Assembly: GCA_034509925.1 (NCBI GenBank)
Contig: CM067529.1
Coordinates: 11,107,001 to 11,171,000, forward strand
Reading direction: 5' to 3'
DNA from: Hirudinaria manillensis
Taxonomy: Eukaryota > Annelida > Clitellata > Hirudinida > Hirudinidae
DNA length: 64,000 nt
Shown here: positions 1 through 11,384 of the stretch, piece after piece
Position numbering within the stretch: the stretch's first letter is position 1
How the letters are laid out: the number at the start of each line of letters is the position of its first letter
Made by a program: the position numbers and the translations under genes
Notes under the pieces: generated by a model
The model's input: only the letters and a program-made list of their open reading frames with translations
Told to the model about the DNA's origin: nothing
Database searches by the model: none

Positions 1-63
1 GGGACTCGAACCCGCAATCCCCGGCTTAGGAGGCCGATGCCTTATCCATTAGGCCACGGAGGC
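1..63 (-). tRNA. tRNA-Arg(CCT), 3' part cut by window edge
   Basis: Unit 1. The window begins inside the T arm, so the gene's last ten bases are missing. Next copy 331 bp right. Confidence 0.93.
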
Positions 64-321
64 GCGTTACATGGGATGCTCCGATCGTTTTACTCGATTC
101 AGACTTCGCCAACGACTTTTCGCGTCCCGCACGAGCGAAACGTAGAGCTCACCTTTCTTGGCCTCCCTTCAAAAGAACGGCCGTCAATCGGATCGCACGC
201 TTCGAAAAGCGTCGTCAGAAAACCTGCAAAACGCCCTTCATTCAGCCTGGCTTTCTGCGTACGGAGCCGCAATTGCCGAGACGAACGGTCGCTCGCAATT
301 CCTTAAAACTCCAACGCCCTA

Positions 322-394
322 CACCTCCGACGGGACTCGAACCCGCAATCCCCGGCTTAGGAGGCCGATGCCTTATCCATTAGGCCACGGAGGC
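322..394 (-). tRNA. tRNA-Arg(CCT), reference copy
   Basis: Unit 2, used as the reference. The 73 nt fold into a full cloverleaf: 7-bp acceptor stem with a G1-U72 wobble, 4-bp D stem, 5-bp anticodon stem around the loop CTCCTAA (anticodon CCT, reading the Arg codon AGG), 5-base variable loop, 5-bp T stem with TTCGAGT, discriminator G73. There is no intron and no encoded CCA. Box A (TGGCCTAATGG) is at 377-387 and box B (GGTTCGAGTCC) at 333-343. The minus-strand TTTT at 305-308 is the Pol III terminator, after a 13-nt trailer. Next copy 331 bp right. Confidence 0.97.
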
Positions 395-652
395 GCGTTA
401 CATGGGATGCTCCGATCGTTTTACTCGATTCAGACTTCGCCAACGACTTTTCGCGTCCCGCACGAGCGAAACGTAGAGCTCACCTTTCTTGGCCTCCCTT
501 CAAAAGAACGGCCGTCAATCGGATCGCACGCTTCGAAAAGCGTCGTCAGAAAACCTGCAAAACGCCCTTCATTCAGCCTGGCTTTCTGCGTACGGAGCCG
601 CAATTGCCGAGACGAACGGTCGCTCGCAATTCCTTAAAACTCCAACGCCCTA

Positions 653-725
653 CACCTCCGACGGGACTCGAACCCGCAATCCCCGGCTTAGGAGGCCGAT
701 GCCTTATCCATTAGGCCACGGAGGC
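653..725 (-). tRNA. tRNA-Arg(CCT)
   Basis: Unit 3; next copy 331 bp right. Confidence 0.96.
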
Positions 726-983
726 GCGTTACATGGGATGCTCCGATCGTTTTACTCGATTCAGACTTCGCCAACGACTTTTCGCGTCCCGCACGAGCGA
801 AACGTAGAGCTCACCTTTCTTGGCCTCCCTTCAAAAGAACGGCCGTCAATCGGATCGCACGCTTCGAAAAGCGTCGTCAGAAAACCTGCAAAACGCCCTT
901 CATTCAGCCTGGCTTTCTGCGTACGGAGCCGCAATTGCCGAGACGAACGGTCGCTCGCAATTCCTTAAAACTCCAACGCCCTA

Positions 984-1056
984 CACCTCCGACGGGACTC
1001 GAACCCGCAATCCCCGGCTTAGGAGGCCGATGCCTTATCCATTAGGCCACGGAGGC
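984..1056 (-). tRNA. tRNA-Arg(CCT)
   Basis: Unit 4; next copy 341 bp right (first unit with the 10-bp insert). Confidence 0.96.
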
Positions 1057-1324
1057 GCGTTACATGGGATGCTCCGATCGTTTTACTCGATTCAGACTTC
1101 GCCAACGACTTTTCGCGTCCCGCACGAGCGAAACGTAGAGCTCACCTTTCTTGGCCTCCCTTCAAAAGAACGGCCGTCAGTCGGATCGCACGCTTCGAAG
1201 AGCGACGAATAGCGTCGTCAGAAAACCTGCAAAACGCCCTTCATTCAGCCTGGCTTTCTGCGTACGGAGCCGCAATTGCCGAGACGAACGGTCGCTCGCA
1301 ATTCCTTAAAACTCCAACGCCCTA

Positions 1325-1397
1325 CACCTCCGACGGGACTCGAACCCGCAATCCCCGGCTTAGGAGGCCGATGCCTTATCCATTAGGCCACGGAGGC
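1325..1397 (-). tRNA. tRNA-Arg(CCT)
   Basis: Unit 5; first of twelve consecutive 331-bp units. Confidence 0.96.
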
Positions 1398-1655
1398 GCG
1401 TTACATGGGATGCTCCGATCGTTTTACTCGATTCAGACTTCGCCAACGACTTTTCGCGTCCCGCACGAGCGAAACGTAGAGCTCACCTTTCTTGGCCTCC
1501 CTTCAAAAGAACGGCCGTCAATCGGATCGCACGCTTCGAAAAGCGTCGTCAGAAAACCTGCAAAACGCCCTTCATTCAGCCTGGCTTTCTGCGTACGGAG
1601 CCGCAATTGCCGAGACGAACGGTCGCTCGCAATTCCTTAAAACTCCAACGCCCTA

Positions 1656-1728
1656 CACCTCCGACGGGACTCGAACCCGCAATCCCCGGCTTAGGAGGCC
1701 GATGCCTTATCCATTAGGCCACGGAGGC
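1656..1728 (-). tRNA. tRNA-Arg(CCT)
   Basis: Unit 6; next copy 331 bp right. Confidence 0.96.
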
Positions 1729-1986
1729 GCGTTACATGGGATGCTCCGATCGTTTTACTCGATTCAGACTTCGCCAACGACTTTTCGCGTCCCGCACGAG
1801 CGAAACGTAGAGCTCACCTTTCTTGGCCTCCCTTCAAAAGAACGGCCGTCAATCGGATCGCACGCTTCGAAAAGCGTCGTCAGAAAACCTGCAAAACGCC
1901 CTTCATTCAGCCTGGCTTTCTGCGTACGGAGCCGCAATTGCCGAGACGAACGGTCGCTCGCAATTCCTTAAAACTCCAACGCCCTA

Positions 1987-2059
1987 CACCTCCGACGGGA
2001 CTCGAACCCGCAATCCCCGGCTTAGGAGGCCGATGCCTTATCCATTAGGCCACGGAGGC
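1987..2059 (-). tRNA. tRNA-Arg(CCT)
   Basis: Unit 7; next copy 331 bp right. Confidence 0.96.
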
Positions 2060-2317
2060 GCGTTACATGGGATGCTCCGATCGTTTTACTCGATTCAGAC
2101 TTCGCCAACGACTTTTCGCGTCCCGCACGAGCGAAACGTAGAGCTCACCTTTCTTGGCCTCCCTTCAAAAGAACGGCCGTCAATCGGATCGCACGCTTCG
2201 AAAAGCGTCGTCAGAAAACCTGCAAAACGCCCTTCATTCAGCCTGGCTTTCTGCGTACGGAGCCGCAATTGCCGAGACGAACGGTCGCTCGCAATTCCTT
2301 AAAACTCCAACGCCCTA

Positions 2318-2390
2318 CACCTCCGACGGGACTCGAACCCGCAATCCCCGGCTTAGGAGGCCGATGCCTTATCCATTAGGCCACGGAGGC
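2318..2390 (-). tRNA. tRNA-Arg(CCT)
   Basis: Unit 8; next copy 331 bp right. Its spacer is a recombinant: long-type SNPs without the 10-bp insert. Confidence 0.96.
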
Positions 2391-2648
2391 GCGTTACATG
2401 GGATGCTCCGATCGTTTTACTCGATTCAGACTTCGCCAACGACTTTTCGCGTCCCGCACGAGCGAAACGTAGAGCTCACCTTTCTTGGCCTCCCTTCAAA
2501 AGAACGGCCGTCAGTCGGATCGCACGCTTCGAAGAGCGTCGTCAGAAAACCTGCAAAACGCCCTTCATTCAGCCTGGCTTTCTGCGTACGGAGCCGCAAT
2601 TGCCGAGACGAACGGTCGCTCGCAATTCCTTAAAACTCCAACGCCCTA

Positions 2649-2721
2649 CACCTCCGACGGGACTCGAACCCGCAATCCCCGGCTTAGGAGGCCGATGCCT
2701 TATCCATTAGGCCACGGAGGC
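2649..2721 (-). tRNA. tRNA-Arg(CCT)
   Basis: Unit 9; next copy 331 bp right. Confidence 0.96.
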
Positions 2722-2979
2722 GCGTTACATGGGATGCTCCGATCGTTTTACTCGATTCAGACTTCGCCAACGACTTTTCGCGTCCCGCACGAGCGAAACG
2801 TAGAGCTCACCTTTCTTGGCCTCCCTTCAAAAGAACGGCCGTCAATCGGATCGCACGCTTCGAAAAGCGTCGTCAGAAAACCTGCAAAACGCCCTTCATT
2901 CAGCCTGGCTTTCTGCGTACGGAGCCGCAATTGCCGAGACGAACGGTCGCTCGCAATTCCTTAAAACTCCAACGCCCTA

Positions 2980-3052
2980 CACCTCCGACGGGACTCGAAC
3001 CCGCAATCCCCGGCTTAGGAGGCCGATGCCTTATCCATTAGGCCACGGAGGC
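2980..3052 (-). tRNA. tRNA-Arg(CCT)
   Basis: Unit 10; next copy 331 bp right. Confidence 0.96.
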
Positions 3053-3310
3053 GCGTTACATGGGATGCTCCGATCGTTTTACTCGATTCAGACTTCGCCA
3101 ACGACTTTTCGCGTCCCGCACGAGCGAAACGTAGAGCTCACCTTTCTTGGCCTCCCTTCAAAAGAACGGCCGTCAATCGGATCGCACGCTTCGAAAAGCG
3201 TCGTCAGAAAACCTGCAAAACGCCCTTCATTCAGCCTGGCTTTCTGCGTACGGAGCCGCAATTGCCGAGACGAACGGTCGCTCGCAATTCCTTAAAACTC
3301 CAACGCCCTA

Positions 3311-3383
3311 CACCTCCGACGGGACTCGAACCCGCAATCCCCGGCTTAGGAGGCCGATGCCTTATCCATTAGGCCACGGAGGC
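3311..3383 (-). tRNA. tRNA-Arg(CCT)
   Basis: Unit 11; next copy 331 bp right. Confidence 0.96.
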
Positions 3384-3641
3384 GCGTTACATGGGATGCT
3401 CCGATCGTTTTACTCGATTCAGACTTCGCCAACGACTTTTCGCGTCCCGCACGAGCGAAACGTAGAGCTCACCTTTCTTGGCCTCCCTTCAAAAGAACGG
3501 CCGTCAATCGGATCGCACGCTTCGAAAAGCGTCGTCAGAAAACCTGCAAAACGCCCTTCATTCAGCCTGGCTTTCTGCGTACGGAGCCGCAATTGCCGAG
3601 ACGAACGGTCGCTCGCAATTCCTTAAAACTCCAACGCCCTA

Positions 3642-3714
3642 CACCTCCGACGGGACTCGAACCCGCAATCCCCGGCTTAGGAGGCCGATGCCTTATCCAT
3701 TAGGCCACGGAGGC
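3642..3714 (-). tRNA. tRNA-Arg(CCT)
   Basis: Unit 12; next copy 331 bp right. Confidence 0.96.
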
Positions 3715-3972
3715 GCGTTACATGGGATGCTCCGATCGTTTTACTCGATTCAGACTTCGCCAACGACTTTTCGCGTCCCGCACGAGCGAAACGTAGAGCT
3801 CACCTTTCTTGGCCTCCCTTCAAAAGAACGGCCGTCAATCGGATCGCACGCTTCGAAAAGCGTCGTCAGAAAACCTGCAAAACGCCCTTCATTCAGCCTG
3901 GCTTTCTGCGTACGGAGCCGCAATTGCCGAGACGAACGGTCGCTCGCAATTCCTTAAAACTCCAACGCCCTA

Positions 3973-4045
3973 CACCTCCGACGGGACTCGAACCCGCAAT
4001 CCCCGGCTTAGGAGGCCGATGCCTTATCCATTAGGCCACGGAGGC
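3973..4045 (-). tRNA. tRNA-Arg(CCT)
   Basis: Unit 13; next copy 331 bp right. Confidence 0.96.
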
Positions 4046-4303
4046 GCGTTACATGGGATGCTCCGATCGTTTTACTCGATTCAGACTTCGCCAACGACTT
4101 TTCGCGTCCCGCACGAGCGAAACGTAGAGCTCACCTTTCTTGGCCTCCCTTCAAAAGAACGGCCGTCAATCGGATCGCACGCTTCGAAAAGCGTCGTCAG
4201 AAAACCTGCAAAACGCCCTTCATTCAGCCTGGCTTTCTGCGTACGGAGCCGCAATTGCCGAGACGAACGGTCGCTCGCAATTCCTTAAAACTCCAACGCC
4301 CTA

Positions 4304-4376
4304 CACCTCCGACGGGACTCGAACCCGCAATCCCCGGCTTAGGAGGCCGATGCCTTATCCATTAGGCCACGGAGGC
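4304..4376 (-). tRNA. tRNA-Arg(CCT)
   Basis: Unit 14; next copy 331 bp right. Confidence 0.96.
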
Positions 4377-4634
4377 GCGTTACATGGGATGCTCCGATCG
4401 TTTTACTCGATTCAGACTTCGCCAACGACTTTTCGCGTCCCGCACGAGCGAAACGTAGAGCTCACCTTTCTTGGCCTCCCTTCAAAAGAACGGCCGTCAA
4501 TCGGATCGCACGCTTCGAAAAGCGTCGTCAGAAAACCTGCAAAACGCCCTTCATTCAGCCTGGCTTTCTGCGTACGGAGCCGCAATTGCCGAGACGAACG
4601 GTCGCTCGCAATTCCTTAAAACTCCAACGCCCTA

Positions 4635-4707
4635 CACCTCCGACGGGACTCGAACCCGCAATCCCCGGCTTAGGAGGCCGATGCCTTATCCATTAGGCCA
4701 CGGAGGC
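4635..4707 (-). tRNA. tRNA-Arg(CCT)
   Basis: Unit 15; next copy 331 bp right. Confidence 0.96.
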
Positions 4708-4965
4708 GCGTTACATGGGATGCTCCGATCGTTTTACTCGATTCAGACTTCGCCAACGACTTTTCGCGTCCCGCACGAGCGAAACGTAGAGCTCACCTTT
4801 CTTGGCCTCCCTTCAAAAGAACGGCCGTCAATCGGATCGCACGCTTCGAAAAGCGTCGTCAGAAAACCTGCAAAACGCCCTTCATTCAGCCTGGCTTTCT
4901 GCGTACGGAGCCGCAATTGCCGAGACGAACGGTCGCTCGCAATTCCTTAAAACTCCAACGCCCTA

Positions 4966-5038
4966 CACCTCCGACGGGACTCGAACCCGCAATCCCCGGC
5001 TTAGGAGGCCGATGCCTTATCCATTAGGCCACGGAGGC
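4966..5038 (-). tRNA. tRNA-Arg(CCT)
   Basis: Unit 16; next copy 331 bp right. Confidence 0.96.
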
Positions 5039-5296
5039 GCGTTACATGGGATGCTCCGATCGTTTTACTCGATTCAGACTTCGCCAACGACTTTTCGCGT
5101 CCCGCACGAGCGAAACGTAGAGCTCACCTTTCTTGGCCTCCCTTCAAAAGAACGGCCGTCAATCGGATCGCACGCTTCGAAAAGCGTCGTCAGAAAACCT
5201 GCAAAACGCCCTTCATTCAGCCTGGCTTTCTGCGTACGGAGCCGCAATTGCCGAGACGAACGGTCGCTCGCAATTCCTTAAAACTCCAACGCCCTA

Positions 5297-5369
5297 CACC
5301 TCCGACGGGACTCGAACCCGCAATCCCCGGCTTAGGAGGCCGATGCCTTATCCATTAGGCCACGGAGGC
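5297..5369 (-). tRNA. tRNA-Arg(CCT)
   Basis: Unit 17; next copy 332 bp right because of one extra T in the spacer near 5465. Confidence 0.96.
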
Positions 5370-5628
5370 GCGTTACATGGGATGCTCCGATCGTTTTACT
5401 CGATTCAGACTTCGCCAACGACTTTTCGCGTCCCGCACGAGCGAAACGTAGAGCTCACCTTTCTTTGGCCTCCCTTCAAAAGAACGGCCGTCAATCGGAT
5501 CGCACGCTTCGAAAAGCGTCGTCAGAAAACCTGCAAAACGCCCTTCATTCAGCCTGGCTTTCTGCGTACGGAGCCGCAATTGCCGAGACGAACGGTCGCT
5601 CGCAATTCCTTAAAACTCCAACGCCCTA

Positions 5629-5701
5629 CACCTCCGACGGGACTCGAACCCGCAATCCCCGGCTTAGGAGGCCGATGCCTTATCCATTAGGCCACGGAGG
5701 C
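5629..5701 (-). tRNA. tRNA-Arg(CCT)
   Basis: Unit 18; next copy 341 bp right. Start of a block rich in long units (18-26). Confidence 0.96.
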
Positions 5702-5969
5702 GCGTTGCATGGGATGCTCCGATCGTTTTACTCGATTCAGACTTCGCCAACGACTTTTCGCGTCCCGCACGAGCGAAACGTAGAGCTCACCTTTCTTGGC
5801 CTCCCTTCAAAAGAACGGCCGTCAGTCGGATCGCACGCTTCGAAGAGCGACGAATAGCGTCGTCAGAAAACCTGCAAAACGCCCTTCATTCAGCCTGGCT
5901 TTCTGCGTACGGAGCCGCAATTGCCGAGACGAACGGTCGCTCGCAATTCCTTAAAACTCCAACGCCCTA

Positions 5970-6042
5970 CACCTCCGACGGGACTCGAACCCGCAATCCC
6001 CGGCTTAGGAGGCCGATGCCTTATCCATTAGGCCACGGAGGC
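5970..6042 (-). tRNA. tRNA-Arg(CCT)
   Basis: Unit 19; next copy 341 bp right. Confidence 0.96.
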
Positions 6043-6310
6043 GCGTTACATGGGATGCTCCGATCGTTTTACTCGATTCAGACTTCGCCAACGACTTTTC
6101 GCGTCCCGCACGAGCGAAACGTAGAGCTCACCTTTCTTGGCCTCCCTTCAAAAGAACGGCCGTCAGTCGGATCGCACGCTTCGAAGAGCGACGAATAGCG
6201 TCGTCAGAAAACCTGCAAAACGCCCTTCATTCAGCCTGGCTTTCTGCGTACGGAGCCGCAATTGCCGAGACGAACGGTCGCTCGCAATTCCTTAAAACTC
6301 CAACGCCCTA

Positions 6311-6383
6311 CACCTCCGACGGGACTCGAACCCGCAATCCCCGGCTTAGGAGGCCGATGCCTTATCCATTAGGCCACGGAGGC
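6311..6383 (-). tRNA. tRNA-Arg(CCT)
   Basis: Unit 20; next copy 341 bp right. Confidence 0.96.
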
Positions 6384-6651
6384 GCGTTACATGGGATGCT
6401 CCGATCGTTTTACTCGATTCAGACTTCGCCAACGACTTTTCGCGTCCCGCACGAGCGAAACGTAGAGCTCACCTTTCTTGGCCTCCCTTCAAAAGAACGG
6501 CCGTCAGTCGGATCGCACGCTTCGAAGAGCGACGAATAGCGTCGTCAGAAAACCTGCAAAACGCCCTTCATTCAGCCTGGCTTTCTGCGTACGGAGCCGC
6601 AATTGCCGAGACGAACGGTCGCTCGCAATTCCTTAAAACTCCAACGCCCTA

Positions 6652-6724
6652 CACCTCCGACGGGACTCGAACCCGCAATCCCCGGCTTAGGAGGCCGATG
6701 CCTTATCCATTAGGCCACGGAGGC
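6652..6724 (-). tRNA. tRNA-Arg(CCT)
   Basis: Unit 21; next copy 331 bp right. Confidence 0.96.
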
Positions 6725-6982
6725 GCGTTACATGGGATGCTCCGATCGTTTTACTCGATTCAGACTTCGCCAACGACTTTTCGCGTCCCGCACGAGCGAA
6801 ACGTAGAGCTCACCTTTCTTGGCCTCCCTTCAAAAGAACGGCCGTCAATCGGATCGCACGCTTCGAAAAGCGTCGTCAGAAAACCTGCAAAACGCCCTTC
6901 ATTCAGCCTGGCTTTCTGCGTACGGAGCCGCAATTGCCGAGACGAACGGTCGCTCGCAATTCCTTAAAACTCCAACGCCCTA

Positions 6983-7055
6983 CACCTCCGACGGGACTCG
7001 AACCCGCAATCCCCGGCTTAGGAGGCCGATGCCTTATCCATTAGGCCACGGAGGC
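6983..7055 (-). tRNA. tRNA-Arg(CCT)
   Basis: Unit 22; next copy 341 bp right; 5' flank carries the GCTTCG variant. Confidence 0.96.
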
Positions 7056-7323
7056 GCGTTGCATGGGATGCTTCGATCGTTTTACTCGATTCAGACTTCG
7101 CCAACGACTTTTCGCGTCCCGCACGAGCGAAACGTAGAGCTCACCTTTCTTGGCCTCCCTTCAAAAGAACGGCCGTCAGTCGGATCGCACGCTTCGAAGA
7201 GCGACGAATAGCGTCGTCAGAAAACCTGCAAAACGCCCTTCATTCAGCCTGGCTTTCTGCGTACGGAGCCGCAATTGCCGAGACGAACGGTCGCTCGCAA
7301 TTCCTTAAAACTCCAACGCCCTA

Positions 7324-7396
7324 CACCTCCGACGGGACTCGAACCCGCAATCCCCGGCTTAGGAGGCCGATGCCTTATCCATTAGGCCACGGAGGC
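7324..7396 (-). tRNA. tRNA-Arg(CCT)
   Basis: Unit 23; next copy 341 bp right. Confidence 0.96.
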
Positions 7397-7664
7397 GCGT
7401 TACATGGGATGCTCCGATCGTTTTACTCGATTCAGACTTCGCCAACGACTTTTCGCGTCCCGCACGAGCGAAACGTAGAGCTCACCTTTCTTGGCCTCCC
7501 TTCAAAAGAACGGCCGTCAGTCGGATCGCACGCTTCGAAGAGCGACGAATAGCGTCGTCAGAAAACCTGCAAAACGCCCTTCATTCAGCCTGGCTTTCTG
7601 CGTACGGAGCCGCAATTGCCGAGACGAACGGTCGCTCGCAATTCCTTAAAACTCCAACGCCCTA

Positions 7665-7737
7665 CACCTCCGACGGGACTCGAACCCGCAATCCCCGGCT
7701 TAGGAGGCCGATGCCTTATCCATTAGGCCACGGAGGC
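7665..7737 (-). tRNA. tRNA-Arg(CCT)
   Basis: Unit 24; next copy 341 bp right. Confidence 0.96.
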
Positions 7738-8005
7738 GCGTTACATGGGATGCTCCGATCGTTTTACTCGATTCAGACTTCGCCAACGACTTTTCGCGTC
7801 CCGCACGAGCGAAACGTAGAGCTCACCTTTCTTGGCCTCCCTTCAAAAGAACGGCCGTCAGTCGGATCGCACGCTTCGAAGAGCGACGAATAGCGTCGTC
7901 AGAAAACCTGCAAAACGCCCTTCATTCAGCCTGGCTTTCTGCGTACGGAGCCGCAATTGCCGAGACGAACGGTCGCTCGCAATTCCTTAAAACTCCAACG
8001 CCCTA

Positions 8006-8078
8006 CACCTCCGACGGGACTCGAACCCGCAATCCCCGGCTTAGGAGGCCGATGCCTTATCCATTAGGCCACGGAGGC
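8006..8078 (-). tRNA. tRNA-Arg(CCT)
   Basis: Unit 25; next copy 341 bp right. Confidence 0.96.
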
Positions 8079-8346
8079 GCGTTACATGGGATGCTCCGAT
8101 CGTTTTACTCGATTCAGACTTCGCCAACGACTTTTCGCGTCCCGCACGAGCGAAACGTAGAGCTCACCTTTCTTGGCCTCCCTTCAAAAGAACGGCCGTC
8201 AGTCGGATCGCACGCTTCGAAGAGCGACGAATAGCGTCGTCAGAAAACCTGCAAAACGCCCTTCATTCAGCCTGGCTTTCTGCGTACGGAGCCGCAATTG
8301 CCGAGACGAACGGTCGCTCGCAATTCCTTAAAACTCCAACGCCCTA

Positions 8347-8419
8347 CACCTCCGACGGGACTCGAACCCGCAATCCCCGGCTTAGGAGGCCGATGCCTTA
8401 TCCATTAGGCCACGGAGGC
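8347..8419 (-). tRNA. tRNA-Arg(CCT)
   Basis: Unit 26; next copy 341 bp right. Confidence 0.96.
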
Positions 8420-8687
8420 GCGTTACATGGGATGCTCCGATCGTTTTACTCGATTCAGACTTCGCCAACGACTTTTCGCGTCCCGCACGAGCGAAACGTA
8501 GAGCTCACCTTTCTTGGCCTCCCTTCAAAAGAACGGCCGTCAGTCGGATCGCACGCTTCGAAGAGCGACGAATAGCGTCGTCAGAAAACCTGCAAAACGC
8601 CCTTCATTCAGCCTGGCTTTCTGCGTACGGAGCCGCAATTGCCGAGACGAACGGTCGCTCGCAATTCCTTAAAACTCCAACGCCCTA

Positions 8688-8760
8688 CACCTCCGACGGG
8701 ACTCGAACCCGCAATCCCCGGCTTAGGAGGCCGATGCCTTATCCATTAGGCCACGGAGGC
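8688..8760 (-). tRNA. tRNA-Arg(CCT)
   Basis: Unit 27; next copy 331 bp right. Confidence 0.96.
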
Positions 8761-9018
8761 GCGTTACATGGGATGCTCCGATCGTTTTACTCGATTCAGA
8801 CTTCGCCAACGACTTTTCGCGTCCCGCACGAGCGAAACGTAGAGCTCACCTTTCTTGGCCTCCCTTCAAAAGAACGGCCGTCAATCGGATCGCACGCTTC
8901 GAAAAGCGTCGTCAGAAAACCTGCAAAACGCCCTTCATTCAGCCTGGCTTTCTGCGTACGGAGCCGCAATTGCCGAGACGAACGGTCGCTCGCAATTCCT
9001 TAAAACTCCAACGCCCTA

Positions 9019-9091
9019 CACCTCCGACGGGACTCGAACCCGCAATCCCCGGCTTAGGAGGCCGATGCCTTATCCATTAGGCCACGGAGGC
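9019..9091 (-). tRNA. tRNA-Arg(CCT)
   Basis: Unit 28; next copy 331 bp right. Confidence 0.96.
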
Positions 9092-9349
9092 GCGTTGCAT
9101 GGGATGCTCCGATCGTTTTACTCGATTCAGACTTCGCCAACGACTTTTCGCGTCCCGCACGAGCGAAACGTAGAGCTCACCTTTCTTGGCCTCCCTTCAA
9201 AAGAACGGCCGTCAATCGGATCGCACGCTTCGAAAAGCGTCGTCAGAAAACCTGCAAAACGCCCTTCATTCAGCCTGGCTTTCTGCGTACGGAGCCGCAA
9301 TTGCCGAGACGAACGGTCGCTCGCAATTCCTTAAAACTCCAACGCCCTA

Positions 9350-9422
9350 CACCTCCGACGGGACTCGAACCCGCAATCCCCGGCTTAGGAGGCCGATGCC
9401 TTATCCATTAGGCCACGGAGGC
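9350..9422 (-). tRNA. tRNA-Arg(CCT)
   Basis: Unit 29; next copy 341 bp right. Confidence 0.96.
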
Positions 9423-9690
9423 GCGTTACATGGGATGCTCCGATCGTTTTACTCGATTCAGACTTCGCCAACGACTTTTCGCGTCCCGCACGAGCGAAAC
9501 GTAGAGCTCACCTTTCTTGGCCTCCCTTCAAAAGAACGGCCGTCAGTCGGATCGCACGCTTCGAAGAGCGACGAATAGCGTCGTCAGAAAACCTGCAAAA
9601 CGCCCTTCATTCAGCCTGGCTTTCTGCGTACGGAGCCGCAATTGCCGAGACGAACGGTCGCTCGCAATTCCTTAAAACTCCAACGCCCTA

Positions 9691-9763
9691 CACCTCCGAC
9701 GGGACTCGAACCCGCAATCCCCGGCTTAGGAGGCCGATGCCTTATCCATTAGGCCACGGAGGC
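9691..9763 (-). tRNA. tRNA-Arg(CCT)
   Basis: Unit 30; next copy 341 bp right. Confidence 0.96.
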
Positions 9764-10031
9764 GCGTTACATGGGATGCTCCGATCGTTTTACTCGATTC
9801 AGACTTCGCCAACGACTTTTCGCGTCCCGCACGAGCGAAACGTAGAGCTCACCTTTCTTGGCCTCCCTTCAAAAGAACGGCCGTCAGTCGGATCGCACGC
9901 TTCGAAGAGCGACGAATAGCGTCGTCAGAAAACCTGCAAAACGCCCTTCATTCAGCCTGGCTTTCTGCGTACGGAGCCGCAATTGCCGAGACGAACGGTC
10001 GCTCGCAATTCCTTAAAACTCCAACGCCCTA

Positions 10032-10104
10032 CACCTCCGACGGGACTCGAACCCGCAATCCCCGGCTTAGGAGGCCGATGCCTTATCCATTAGGCCACGG
10101 AGGC
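10032..10104 (-). tRNA. tRNA-Arg(CCT)
   Basis: Unit 31; next copy 331 bp right. Confidence 0.96.
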
Positions 10105-10362
10105 GCGTTACATGGGATGCTCCGATCGTTTTACTCGATTCAGACTTCGCCAACGACTTTTCGCGTCCCGCACGAGCGAAACGTAGAGCTCACCTTTCTT
10201 GGCCTCCCTTCAAAAGAACGGCCGTCAATCGGATCGCACGCTTCGAAAAGCGTCGTCAGAAAACCTGCAAAACGCCCTTCATTCAGCCTGGCTTTCTGCG
10301 TACGGAGCCGCAATTGCCGAGACGAACGGTCGCTCGCAATTCCTTAAAACTCCAACGCCCTA

Positions 10363-10435
10363 CACCTCCGACGGGACTCGAACCCGCAATCCCCGGCTTA
10401 GGAGGCCGATGCCTTATCCATTAGGTCACGGAGGC
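10363..10435 (-). tRNA. tRNA-Arg(CCT), G10A variant
   Basis: Unit 32; next copy 341 bp right. G10 is A, which breaks the first D-stem pair (G10-C25) and changes box A from TGGC to TGAC, so both folding and Pol III promoter strength may suffer. Confidence 0.9.
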
Positions 10436-10703
10436 GCGTTACATGGGATGCTCCGATCGTTTTACTCGATTCAGACTTCGCCAACGACTTTTCGCGTCCC
10501 GCACGAGCGAAACGTAGAGCTCACCTTTCTTGGCCTCCCTTCAAAAGAACGGCCGTCAGTCGGATCGCACGCTTCGAAGAGCGACGAATAGCGTCGTCAG
10601 AAAACCTGCAAAACGCCCTTCATTCAGCCTGGCTTTCTGCGTACGGAGCCGCAATTGCCGAGACGAACGGTCGCTCGCAATTCCTTAAAACTCCAACGCC
10701 CTA

Positions 10704-10776
10704 CACCTCCGACGGGACTCGAACCCGCAATCCCCGGCTTAGGAGGCCGATGCCTTATCCATTAGGCCACGGAGGC
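10704..10776 (-). tRNA. tRNA-Arg(CCT)
   Basis: Unit 33; next copy 341 bp right. Confidence 0.96.
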
Positions 10777-11044
10777 GCGTTACATGGGATGCTCCGATCG
10801 TTTTACTCGATTCAGACTTCGCCAACGACTTTTCGCGTCCCGCACGAGCGAAACGTAGAGCTCACCTTTCTTGGCCTCCCTTCAAAAGAACGGCCGTCAG
10901 TCGGATCGCACGCTTCGAAGAGCGACGAATAGCGTCGTCAGAAAACCTGCAAAACGCCCTTCATTCAGCCTGGCTTTCTGCGTACGGAGCCGCAATTGCC
11001 GAGACGAACGGTCGCTCGCAATTCCTTAAAACTCCAACGCCCTA

Positions 11045-11117
11045 CACCTCCGACGGGACTCGAACCCGCAATCCCCGGCTTAGGAGGCCGATGCCTTATC
11101 CATTAGGCCACGGAGGC
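11045..11117 (-). tRNA. tRNA-Arg(CCT)
   Basis: Unit 34; its spacer has the 10-bp insert and the 1-bp C loss. Confidence 0.96.
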
Positions 11118-11384
11118 GCGTTACATGGGATGCTCCGATCGTTTTACTCGATTCAGACTTCGCCAACGACTTTTCGCGTCCGCACGAGCGAAACGTAGAG
11201 CTCACCTTTCTTGGCCTCCCTTCAAAAGAACGGCCGTCAGTCGGATCGCACGCTTCGAAGAGCGACGAATAGCGTCGTCAGAAAACCTGCAAAACGCCCT
11301 TCATTCAGCCTGGCTTTCTGCGTACGGAGCCGCAATTGCCGAGACGAACGGTCGCTCGCAATTCCTTAAAACTCCAACGCCCTA

